Shown here one piece after another: positions 1 through 6,536 of a stretch of 49,807 nucleotides of DNA. The translations under genes and the position numbers were made by a program. The DNA comes from Chlamydiales bacterium (GTDB lineage: Bacteria > Chlamydiota > Chlamydiia > Chlamydiales > VFKH01): the NCBI GenBank assembly GCA_031292375.1, contig JARLHF010000009.1:1-49807 (forward strand). The letters are read 5' to 3'. The notes beneath the pieces were generated by a model that saw only the letters and a program-made list of their open reading frames with translations, was not told the DNA's origin and searched no databases. Position 1 is the first letter of the stretch. Every line of letters begins with the position of its first letter.

Positions 1-128
1 ATCCTATTCATTCTGTTCAACTTCTTACATACTTGCGCTTAACAAGACATGAACTAGGTTTACTCATTAATTTTGGCAATAAACAAGTAAAAAACGGTGT
101 AGAACGCATCATAAATGATAAATTATAA
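1..128 (+). CDS. GxxExxY family protein, C-terminal part (5' truncated by window edge)
   Basis: An open frame entering from the left edge (first whole codon at base 3) encodes the last 41 residues of a GxxExxY protein, including LLINFGNKQVKNGVERII, and stops at 126-128 (TAA). The same residues occur in the minus-strand gene at the other end of the window, so this is a second copy. GxxExxY proteins are small PD-(D/E)XK nuclease-like proteins of unknown biological role, often present in several copies per genome. This copy keeps an early stop because it has 7 extra bases (tataagt) relative to the right-hand copy. The N-terminal catalytic-like part lies outside the window. Confidence 0.8.
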   Translation, partial: PIHSVQLLTYLRLTRHELGLLINFGNKQVKNGVERIINDKL

Positions 129-209
129 GTCTCCGTGTCTCCGCGTCTCCGTGTTTTAATTATTCAAGTTATTGATTAGCAGATAGTTGAAAATCGAGCT
201 GGCGTTATT
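1..209 (+). repeat. Left copy of terminal inverted repeat (GxxExxY tail plus downstream spacer)
   Basis: Bases 1-209 match the reverse complement of 49358-49559 almost perfectly. I see two substitutions in the spacer and one 7-base insertion in this copy after the GxxExxY reading frame. The match ends abruptly after ggcgttatt; beyond that the flanks are unrelated. Within it, 129-152 is a three-fold 8-base tandem repeat (GTCTCCGT / GTCTCCGC / GTCTCCGT). The repeat continues off the left edge, so its full length is unknown. Such near-identical copies either flank a real 49 kb segment or mark where an assembly stopped. Confidence 0.9.
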
Positions 210-210
210 T

Positions 211-421
211 TACACAGGGCAAATGCCTATAAATCAGGCCTTCAGCCTGCAAATCATATCCTGGTATTACCAGGGCATTCGCCCTAGGATAGTGCCTTTA
301 GATTGCAGGCTGAAGACCTCTCGTTATAAAAGCCTAGGGCATTCGCCTTAGGTAATGATTGCCATGTGTAGTTTTTAGGGCGGACGCCCTGCGTTATAAA
401 ATCTTAGGGCATCGCCGTAGG
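211..421. repeat. Palindrome-rich intergenic repeat patch (REP/MITE-like)
   Basis: This non-coding stretch holds several related short palindromes. agggcattcgccct sits near 271-284, and imperfect versions follow. A direct repeat of about 30 bases, starting cgttataaaa and ending in a g-c-c-t/g-tagg block, occurs at 322-352 and 392-421. An inverted pair (aggccttcagcctgcaa at 236-252; its near reverse complement at 303-319) encloses the first palindromes. No open frame or RNA gene is apparent. It resembles the short interspersed palindromic repeats of many environmental bacteria; mobility is inferred, not shown. Confidence 0.7.
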
Positions 422-450
422 AAAAGCTAATTTATTATAATAAACATAAT

Positions 451-479
451 TTGACAAATTAGAGATTTGTTAATACAAT
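451..479 (+). promoter_or_regulatory. Consensus sigma70-type promoter for the small-peptide cassette
   Basis: TTGACA at 451-456 and TACAAT at 474-479 are separated by exactly 17 bases. This is a near-perfect housekeeping promoter, with an expected start near 486. The first peptide gene begins 36 bases downstream of that and is preceded by AGGAGG (511-516) five bases before its ATG. A short dyad (gggaataattccc, 495-507) lies in the leader. The combination predicts strong expression. It is the cleanest promoter I found in the window. Confidence 0.75.
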
Positions 480-521
480 ACAGTTTTATAGACAGGGAAT
501 AATTCCCAAGAGGAGGTCTGT

Positions 522-782
522 ATGAAAAAGATAAATAAAACAAAAGATATATCAAAAATTCCTAAAGCTGCACCTGCAAAATATGAAGATAAAAAATACC
601 TAAAAGGAAAATCTCTTAAAAAAACTAGAGGTGGCCAAGGTGGTATAATTAATAATTACTCAGGGGCTTCAATAGGCGGTGCTTCTTCTGGCAAAGAGAC
701 AATTATTATGTCATCAAATAATAATGATGACAATTACAATACTGGAGGAGTCGTTGGGCGTGGACGTATTAGCGACCTATAA
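522..782 (+). CDS. Small Lys-rich LKKxxGG peptide 1 (86 aa), unknown function
   Basis: I do not recognise the function. The protein has a strongly basic N-terminal part (about residues 1-36, many Lys) ending in SLKKTRGG. A Gly/Ser/Asn-rich tail follows (GGASSGKETIIMSSNNN) with an acidic-polar stretch and a final GRGRISDL. The LKKxxGG junction and the following GG-S-S-G-x-ET-I pattern recur in the next gene, so they are paralogs. The start is well set by AGGAGG five bases upstream and a consensus promoter. The layout recalls double-glycine leader peptides (RiPP or bacteriocin-like precursors), but the leader is basic rather than acidic and no processing or modifying enzyme is adjacent. A secreted or surface peptide is the main alternative. 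Confidence 0.7.
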   Translation: MKKINKTKDISKIPKAAPAKYEDKKYLKGKSLKKTRGGQGGIINNYSGASIGGASSGKETIIMSSNNNDDNYNTGGVVGRGRISDL

Positions 783-801
783 GGCATTATGTCTATTATT
801 T

Positions 802-830
802 AAAGCGGGAGGATTTTTCCCGCTTTATTT
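802..830 (+). terminator. Probable intrinsic terminator or attenuator after peptide 1
   Basis: The perfect 9-bp stem AAAGCGGGA (802-810) / TCCCGCTTT (818-826) has a 7-base loop and is followed by an AT-rich tract. It lies 20 bases after the stop of peptide 1 and 31 before the start of peptide 2. The U-run is short, so termination may be partial. That would make peptides 2 and 3 a lower-expressed read-through part of the same unit. Confidence 0.6.
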
Positions 831-860
831 ATAAATAATATTTATTAATTAGAGGCAGAT

Positions 861-1061
861 ATGAAACATAAAACAAACAAGTCTTATGAATTAAAAAAAG
901 GCTCGCCCAAGAATTTAAAGAAAAAAAATCTGAAAAAGACCACAGGAGGATTTACTGTAGGTGGTTCTAGTGGCGGCAATGAAACAATTAATATGAATTC
1001 AGATAATGAAGATTTTAATAATATGAGTGATGTAACTATTAATTTTGGTAATCCATTTTAA
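861..1061 (+). CDS. Small Lys-rich LKKxxGG peptide 2 (66 aa), unknown function
   Basis: Paralog of the upstream peptide. A Lys-rich N-terminal half ends in NLKKTTGG (around residues 23-30). A Gly/Ser then Asn/Asp-rich tail follows, containing GGSSGGNETINMNSDNEDF and finishing TINFGNPF. AGAGG lies upstream of the ATG. The tail element DFNN...TINF matches DFDN...TLNF at the end of peptide 3. Length and composition suit a precursor or secreted peptide, not an enzyme. No domain is recognised. It may be co-transcribed with peptide 3, whose start is 24 bases downstream. Confidence 0.68.
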   Translation: MKHKTNKSYELKKGSPKNLKKKNLKKTTGGFTVGGSSGGNETINMNSDNEDFNNMSDVTINFGNPF

Positions 1062-1085
1062 AAAACGCGAGTTTTGGGAGGCATT

Positions 1086-1343
1086 GTGAAAAAATCAGGA
1101 AAAATTAAGCATGAGAGAAAAAGTACTCCTAAAAAAAATAAAAAAACTCCTTTGAAGCGAAAAAATCTTAAAAAGGCCTCAGGAGGTAGTTTACTTACAG
1201 ACGTGGAGGGCTTATTTGATATAGGAGAGGGAGTAAGCACAATTGCAAGTGGTGGTAGTTTAGGTAGCACAAGTAGTACTACAACTAATACCAAGTCTTT
1301 TACTAACGATTTTGATAATATTAATGCCACCCTTAATTTTTAA
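1086..1343 (+). CDS. Small Lys-rich LKKxxGG peptide 3 (85 aa), unknown function
   Basis: Third member of the cassette. I choose the GTG at 1086 because GGGAGG (1076-1081) lies four bases upstream; the frame is open back to a TTG at 1074, but that start would overlap the ribosome site. The basic N-terminal part (Lys/Arg-rich, residues 1-32) ends in NLKKASGG. A longer tail follows, with a short hydrophobic/acidic helix-like piece (SLLTDVEGLFDIGEG), a Gly/Ser/Thr-rich low-complexity segment, and the closing DFDNINATLNF. The LKKxxGG junction is the strongest shared signal of the three. Function unknown. Confidence 0.65.
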   Translation: MKKSGKIKHERKSTPKKNKKTPLKRKNLKKASGGSLLTDVEGLFDIGEGVSTIASGGSLGSTSSTTTNTKSFTNDFDNINATLNF

Positions 1344-1348
1344 AGGTT

Positions 1349-2272
1349 TTATTGAGATGGAACGGGCTGTGGTTTTTTTATCATGTTTTTGAGCTCTTCT
1401 CTATAGAAAATCATGAGAGCTATACTGATGGTCCCAAGAGAGACCCAATAGTGCCAAGTAATGCTTTCATCCCTAAAGAACCAACCAAAGAAAGTCCCAA
1501 AAAGAGGGCATAAGAAGCCTGCAAAAGTTACAAAAGTAATAGAGTACTTTTTCAAAAGAGTACCATACATATTGTAAAATACAACATTAGATAAGAAGAT
1601 AAGGATAAGCACATATTTTAAAAAAGGTAGAAACTCGGTAACCGGAATACCAGATGACCAATCTTCTGTACCAAGCGATGTGCAAAAAGCGCCAATTCCG
1701 CCCACTAGCATTGCAAGTCCATTAATTAAAATAAGAGAATAGCCCTTATTCATTAACTTCTTAATGTCAAACCATGCATAGGATGCAGAGGCTACTGCTA
1801 CAAGCAGCACAATTTCTGGTATGGAGATGTTGAAAAAGTCTGTTGTAACAAGCAAGCCTGAATTTTGTGAGAAGAGGATGGGACAAAGTCCAAGCACACC
1901 AAGGGTCATTCCGATAACTTTTTTTGAAGTAAGGCGCTCTTTTAAGAGAAAAAATGAGAGTATTGCTGCAATAAATGGAGTTAGTGAGTAAATCAAATTC
2001 GTTTTTGAAGAGGAGACATATTGCAGAGCCCAAAATTCTGCAATAAAGGCAATGTATACGTGAAAAAAAGCAACTCTTAAAAAGAGAAAAATATCTTCTT
2101 TTTTTATTTTAAAAACTTTACGTCTGAAGAGAAACAGGTAACTTAAAAGAAGTATTCCTGCAAGGGTCATTCGAAATCCAATTAAAAAGATAGGGGATGC
2201 ATAGTCGAGAGCAAATTTTGCAAAAACAAATGTGGAGGCAAGAAGCGCATAAAGAAGAATAATTAGGTACAT
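1349..2272 (-). CDS. EamA/DMT-family membrane transporter
   Basis: This 307-residue protein has about ten hydrophobic segments arranged as two EamA repeats. The first half includes the typical region NLIYSLTPFIAAILSFFLLK, followed by ERLTSKKVIGMTLGVLG. A corresponding repeat lies in the C-terminal half (VTFAGFLCPLFGTFFGW). Such inner-membrane drug/metabolite transporters move metabolites or amino-acid-like compounds. In some intracellular bacteria, members of this superfamily import S-adenosylmethionine. The many methyltransferases in this window make that worth testing, but the sequence alone does not show it. The gene is convergent with the peptide cassette and lies downstream of the kinase on the same strand. 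A GAGGAG lies somewhat far (13 bases) from the ATG. Confidence 0.85.
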   Translation of the reverse strand: MYLIILLYALLASTFVFAKFALDYASPIFLIGFRMTLAGILLLSYLFLFRRKVFKIKKEDIFLFLRVAFFHVYIAFIAEFWALQYVSSSKTNLIYSLTPFIAAILSFFLLKERLTSKKVIGMTLGVLGLCPILFSQNSGLLVTTDFFNISIPEIVLLVAVASASYAWFDIKKLMNKGYSLILINGLAMLVGGIGAFCTSLGTEDWSSGIPVTEFLPFLKYVLILIFLSNVVFYNMYGTLLKKYSITFVTFAGFLCPLFGTFFGWFFRDESITWHYWVSLGTISIALMIFYREELKNMIKKPQPVPSQ

Positions 2273-2331
2273 AAAGCAAGTAGACTCCTCTATAAAATAA
2301 ATATTTGCACGAGTCTATCATAAAATGAGTA

Positions 2332-2351
2332 TATACACAAACAAGTTTAAG
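2332..2351 (-). promoter_or_regulatory. Half-copy of the 36-bp inverted-repeat element
   Basis: Nineteen of these 20 bases match one arm plus centre of the full element at 15034-15069, read on its minus strand. It overlaps the kinase stop codon and lies 60 bases upstream of the EamA start. A TTGTTT-16-TATGAT promoter-like pair on the minus strand starts inside it. The second arm is missing here. Its position before another gene start supports a regulatory rather than coding role. Confidence 0.5.
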
Positions 2352-3741
2352 GATTTTGCTTGAGTTGTTTGATCTTTGCTTCAAGGTGTGTTTGATATTT
2401 TTCAAGAGCTTCTTTTGCAGAGAGCCGCTTTGCAGGATCTTGTCGCAATAGGTCATATTGAAGGTATGATAAGGGGTTATTTTCTATACTTCCCTCCAGG
2501 TATGATATAGTTTCGGGAATAGGTAGATCTTCTTTAAGCTTATACGGATGTTTTCTAGTTTCCATAAAGCGGATGATCCCGCCAAGTGCCCAAGCATCGA
2601 GTTTAGAAGTTGTTGCTTGTCGTATTTGTTCATTTTCATTCTCGAGAGATTCGAAAACTTTATCACGGAGTACAGAGTACTCGGGTGCAAAATAAGCACG
2701 AGTGCCGGCAATCCATAGGGGGTCAGTGCTCTTTTCTTCCACTGCTAAGCCAAAATCTGCAATGAATGCATGTACAGTGCCATCGCGCTCTGTTGATAAA
2801 AAAATATTAGCAGGTTTTAAATCGCGATGGATTACGCCTTTTTCCTCCATGAGAGCTGCTCCCTTAAGAAGGTCTAGTGTAATTTGGAGTTGTTGCAACT
2901 TAGAGAGATTTTGATAGGAGGCTTTTAGATCACTCTCATATAGCGGTTGTATGAAGAACTTTTTTCGAGTTTTGCCATCGACAGTAATGATTTCGGAAAG
3001 TTCTGCAATACCTGCGCCTTTGCATTTTTCGAGAAATACAACTTCTTTATCTAGCTCTTTCTCATCTACCTCTTTCATCATTCGTGCAACGGCATAAAAA
3101 TCACCTGTATCAGCATTAACGGCTCTTCTAACTGTTTTAAAACTTCCTTCTCCTATAATGTCGTCTCCAAGTCGCCTTTTATTGAGATGGACGATGATTT
3201 GACCCTTAGGAGTTATTTGTAGAGCTCGAGGTATTTCTTTAGAGGCTCTTATGTATATCGTTTTTCCACTTGTTGTAGCTTGCTTGACAAGGTCATTTTT
3301 GTGTTTTATGATATAGGTAGAAATTTTTAGTACTTCGTTTGGAGATAGGCCAAGATTTTGTATGGCTTTAGCATGCTTGGCAACAGCTTGAGCTTCTTTG
3401 GTAAACAAAGTTTCAAGAGTGCCTGCTTTTGCAGCTTCAAATATAGAGTCTTTCGTGAGACCCAAACGCTTGGCCATACTCCTGATATTTACTTCAACGT
3501 GTTTGTTTCCTATGAGTGCAGGAACAAATCTTCTAAATATTGAGCGAGTTTCTTGCTTTCTGAGTTTATTAAGTTCTTTAGTATAGCTCTTTTCAGTAAG
3601 AGTTCTATAGGCAATTTGTGCTACGCTCCCTTCTGTTTCTGAAAGAACAATGCGCGGTTTAAATTTTCCTTTAGTCTCAGGAAGTGCTAGCTTATCGAAT
3701 TGAAATTTTGAGCCTTCTCCAAGATCGCTTATATCAGACAT
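2347..3741 (-). CDS. Hanks-type Ser/Thr protein kinase with degenerate nucleotide-binding motifs
   Basis: Residues about 190-464 form a eukaryotic-like kinase domain: HRDLKPAN (305-312), DFG (329-331), APE (352-354) and a DAWALG helix-F motif (382-387). Residues 1-190 are a separate, Lys-rich and mostly helical region that I cannot assign. Two features are odd. The glycine loop reads GEGSFK (third Gly replaced by Lys). The beta-3 motif reads YAVARMMK where A-x-K is expected, so the ATP-anchoring Lys is absent or supplied by a neighbour. The catalytic and metal-binding loops are intact, so it may be a weak, atypical or host-directed kinase instead of a dead one. There is no transmembrane segment or signal peptide, and the product is presumably cytosolic or a secreted effector. 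Confidence 0.85.
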   Translation of the reverse strand: MSDISDLGEGSKFQFDKLALPETKGKFKPRIVLSETEGSVAQIAYRTLTEKSYTKELNKLRKQETRSIFRRFVPALIGNKHVEVNIRSMAKRLGLTKDSIFEAAKAGTLETLFTKEAQAVAKHAKAIQNLGLSPNEVLKISTYIIKHKNDLVKQATTSGKTIYIRASKEIPRALQITPKGQIIVHLNKRRLGDDIIGEGSFKTVRRAVNADTGDFYAVARMMKEVDEKELDKEVVFLEKCKGAGIAELSEIITVDGKTRKKFFIQPLYESDLKASYQNLSKLQQLQITLDLLKGAALMEEKGVIHRDLKPANIFLSTERDGTVHAFIADFGLAVEEKSTDPLWIAGTRAYFAPEYSVLRDKVFESLENENEQIRQATTSKLDAWALGGIIRFMETRKHPYKLKEDLPIPETISYLEGSIENNPLSYLQYDLLRQDPAKRLSAKEALEKYQTHLEAKIKQLKQNP

Positions 3742-3922
3742 TTTCTTACCTGTTGCTTTGATTGATATATATAATTATAATATTTAATATTCAATAAAAG
3801 AGTACTGCCAATGAAACAACCTCATTTTCAACACTTTCTACCGGAATAGATTTTCTTGTTGTTTTTTATTTTTTACTGCTTTACAAACTAGCCTTTTATG
3901 TGCTTGTTTTTAGGTGAAAAGA

Positions 3923-4915
3923 ATGAAAGTATTAGTTGCAGGTGGTGCAGGTTATGTTGGCTCAAGACTTGTTCCTGAGTTGTTGAATAAGGGTTATGAG
4001 GTTACTGTTTTTGATTTGTATCTTTATGGAGATGATGTTTTTTCACATCTCAAAAATAATGTGAAATTAAAAGAGATAAAAGCTGATATTCGTGATCTTC
4101 AAAGAGTTGAAAAAGCACTTATCGGACAAGACGCCGTAATTCATTTGGCATGCATTTCTAATGATCCAAGTTTTGAACTTAATCCAGAGCTTGGAAAATC
4201 GATTAATTTAGATGCGTTTGAGCCTTTTGTTCAGCTTGCAAAGAAGGCGGGTGTCAGACGCTTTGTTTATGCCTCATCCTCCTCTGTATATGGTGTTAAG
4301 GCTGAATCAAATGTTACAGAAGAGATGTCTTTAGAGCCCCTTACGGATTATTCTAAGTTTAAAGCGGATTGTGAAGAGATCTTGTTAAAGTACAAAGATC
4401 CAAGCTTTATATGTACTGTATTGCGTCCTGCAACGGTATGTGGATATGCACCTCGTCAAAGGCTTGATCTTGTTGTCAATATTTTGGTTAATCTGGCTTA
4501 TAATACGGGCAGAGTAAAAGTGCTCGGCGGCGCTCAAATGAGACCTAATATCCATGTAGAAGATATGGTAAGGGCTTATATTCATGTTTTAGAGATGCCT
4601 GAAGAGAAAGTGCAAGGTGAAATATTTAATGTAGGCTATCACAACCATACTGTAATGAATCTTGGAAAGATGGCGGCCGAAATAGTTGGTAAGAAAAGAA
4701 GCGTAGAGCTTGTTGTTGAGTCAACAAATGATAATCGTTCTTACCATGTTTCATCAGATAAAATTGCAAAAAAACTTGGGTTTATGCCTAAATATACGAT
4801 AGAAGATGCGATGAGTAGTTTAGTAGATGCTTTTGAAAAGGGACATCTACCTAATTCTTTGGATGATGCGCGCTATTATAATATTAAAGTGATGAAGGCT
4901 GTCAATCTGCAGTAA
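3923..4915 (+). CDS. NAD-dependent epimerase/dehydratase (extended SDR)
   Basis: First gene of the glycan locus. The N-terminal Rossmann motif GGAGYVG, the active-site YSKFK (YxxxK), and the SSSSVYG serine region identify an extended SDR acting on a nucleotide sugar (epimerase, dehydratase or reductase). [10 protein letters not shown] is a subfamily motif also present in the SDR at 32312-33256, so the two are relatives. I start at the ATG at 3923, with AGGTG eight bases upstream, instead of the in-frame GTG at 3914. Eleven bases separate it from the next SDR gene. The exact substrate cannot be read from sequence. Confidence 0.88.
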   Translation: MKVLVAGGAGYVGSRLVPELLNKGYEVTVFDLYLYGDDVFSHLKNNVKLKEIKADIRDLQRVEKALIGQDAVIHLACISNDPSFELNPELGKSINLDAFEPFVQLAKKAGVRRFVYASSSSVYGVKAESNVTEEMSLEPLTDYSKFKADCEEILLKYKDPSFICTVLRPATVCGYAPRQRLDLVVNILVNLAYNTGRVKVLGGAQMRPNIHVEDMVRAYIHVLEMPEEKVQGEIFNVGYHNHTVMNLGKMAAEIVGKKRSVELVVESTNDNRSYHVSSDKIAKKLGFMPKYTIEDAMSSLVDAFEKGHLPNSLDDARYYNIKVMKAVNLQ

Positions 4916-4926
4916 GAGGAGTATTT

Positions 4927-5937
4927 ATGAGAGCGTTAGTTACGGGAGGCGCTGGGTTTATTGGTAGCCATTTGGTAGAGCGCCTCTTGCAAGAGGGGCA
5001 TGAAGTTATTGTTCTTGACAACCTTGCAGGTGGTCATTTAAAAAATTTAAGATCTGTGCAGAACCATCCAGCTTTTTCTTTTGAAAAGGTCGATATTCGA
5101 AATATTCAAGAGATTGAACCCTTTTTTAATGCAGTAGACTGGGTCTTTCATTTAGCTGCGATGGCAGATATCGTGCCATCAATTGAAAAACCAGATCTTT
5201 ATTATGAAGTCAATGTGAATGGTACTTTTAATGTATTAGAATGTGCAAAGCGTGCAAAAGTAAAACGCTTTGTCTATGTAGCTTCTTCTTCTTGTTATGG
5301 CATAGCAAAAGAATACCCAACGCAAGAGAGCGCAACAATTTCTCCAGAATACCCTTATGCTTTGACGAAGAATTTGGGAGAGCAGCTTGTAATGCATTGG
5401 GAAAAGTTATATCATCTACCTGCTGTATCCCTTCGTTTTTTTAATGTATATGGACCAAGATCTAGAACAACGGGTGCTTATGGCGCTGTATTTGGTGTCT
5501 TTTTGGCACAAAAATTAAATAATAGGCCTTATACAGTTGTAGGAGATGGTAAGCAGACAAGAGACTTTACCTATGTAACAGATGTTGTGGATGCTGTATA
5601 TAAAGCTGCATGTTCTGAGCTTAGTGGTAAAATCTTTAATGTGGGAAGCTCTGGACATTATAGTGTGAACCGTTTGGTGGAGCTTTTGGGTGGCGATGTT
5701 GTTTATATCCCCAAACGTCCAGGAGAGCCAGATTGTACCTTTGCAGATGTTTCTAAAATCCAGGCAGAGCTTGGCTGGAAAGCTTCCATCTCTTTTGAAG
5801 AAGGAATTAAAAAGATGTTAGAGCATATAGATGAATTTCGTGATGCTCCTCTTTGGGATCCAGAGAGCATTAAAGTAGCAACAGCTTCTTGGTTTCGCTA
5901 TTTGGATCCAAAAAAGGATGAGTGCATATGTTCGTAA
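4927..5937 (+). CDS. UDP-glucose 4-epimerase-like SDR
   Basis: Extended SDR with GGAGFIG at the N terminus, an ASSSCYG serine motif, YALTK (YxxxK) and the sugar-nucleotide-binding RFFNVYGPR. It closely fits the GalE/WbpP-type 4-epimerase group. The C terminus extends about 25 residues past the usual end ([16 protein letters not shown]), so it may pair with the next enzyme. Its stop codon lies inside the start of the SIS isomerase gene, indicating translational coupling. Likely role: epimerisation or 4-keto chemistry on a nucleotide-activated sugar for the surface glycan. Confidence 0.88.
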   Translation: MRALVTGGAGFIGSHLVERLLQEGHEVIVLDNLAGGHLKNLRSVQNHPAFSFEKVDIRNIQEIEPFFNAVDWVFHLAAMADIVPSIEKPDLYYEVNVNGTFNVLECAKRAKVKRFVYVASSSCYGIAKEYPTQESATISPEYPYALTKNLGEQLVMHWEKLYHLPAVSLRFFNVYGPRSRTTGAYGAVFGVFLAQKLNNRPYTVVGDGKQTRDFTYVTDVVDAVYKAACSELSGKIFNVGSSGHYSVNRLVELLGGDVVYIPKRPGEPDCTFADVSKIQAELGWKASISFEEGIKKMLEHIDEFRDAPLWDPESIKVATASWFRYLDPKKDECICS

Positions 5938-6536
5938 AAAGGTTGGAAGAGCTTGTTCAATTGGTTAAAGAGTGTGTGTACACAACGCATGAAGGCGTAA
6001 TAGAAGAAGAGAGTGCTCTTCAGCTTGCTCATAGCTTGCTACATGATACAGAAGAGGCAAAGGGTATTGTGTATGTTATTGGTAATGGGGGAAGTGCAGG
6101 TATTGCTTCTCACTTTTGTACAGACCTTTTAAAAGCTTTAGGAATACCTGCCAGTACACTCGTAGATTCGAATTTATTGACATGTATCGGAAATGATCTT
6201 GGATATGAAAATGTGTTTAGTAAGCCTCTTCAAACATTGATGCACTCACAAGACCTTCTTGTTGCTATCAGTAGCTCTGGTAAGTCACCAAATATTATCA
6301 ATGCAGCAGATGTTGCAAGAGAAAAGGGTGCTAAAGTAATTACGTTGAGTGGTTTTGCAAATAATAATCCTCTGAGAACTAAGGGAGATCTCAACTTTTG
6401 GCTAAAAGCCTCTGATTATGGTCTTGTGGAAACAGGGCATTTTTCGCTATTACACACAATTGTTGATAGTTGGAAGGATCGTAAAATGGCTAGTTATAAA
6501 TCACTTTTACAATCGATGATGACACATGCACACTAA
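5928..6536 (+). CDS. gmhA: SIS-domain phosphoheptose isomerase-like protein
   Basis: About 202 residues, the usual GmhA length, with GNGGSAGIASHF near residue 52 and AISSSGKSPN, both characteristic of sedoheptulose-7-phosphate isomerase. The C-terminal ETGHFSLLH carries the expected conserved His region. The predicted reaction is sedoheptulose 7-phosphate to D-glycero-D-manno-heptose 7-phosphate, the entry step for activated heptoses. I prefer the ATG at 5928; a GTG at 5922 is possible but only three bases from the AAGGA. It overlaps the preceding gene by 10 bases and the following one by 11. Homologs act on other C7 or C6 ketose phosphates, so the substrate is not certain. Confidence 0.82.
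   Translation: MFVKRLEELVQLVKECVYTTHEGVIEEESALQLAHSLLHDTEEAKGIVYVIGNGGSAGIASHFCTDLLKALGIPASTLVDSNLLTCIGNDLGYENVFSKPLQTLMHSQDLLVAISSSGKSPNIINAADVAREKGAKVITLSGFANNNPLRTKGDLNFWLKASDYGLVETGHFSLLHTIVDSWKDRKMASYKSLLQSMMTHAH

Noticed and set aside
211-421. CRISPR-like array
   Set aside because: The repeats are unevenly spaced, vary in length and orientation, and no spacers of constant length or cas genes are present.
495-507. Short dyad gggaataattccc in the peptide leader as an attenuator
   Set aside because: Only five base pairs with no U-run; it could be chance in an AT-rich leader.
1065-1075. Shared acgcgagtttt also at 27466-27476 as a regulatory motif
   Set aside because: Only 11 bases in two unrelated places before genes; no third copy or symmetry, so likely chance.
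1058-1330. 90-codon minus-strand frame opposite peptides 2 and 3
   Set aside because: It is the hydrophobic shadow of the Lys/Gly-rich coding strand, has no ribosome site, and the plus-strand genes have paralogs and conserved motifs.
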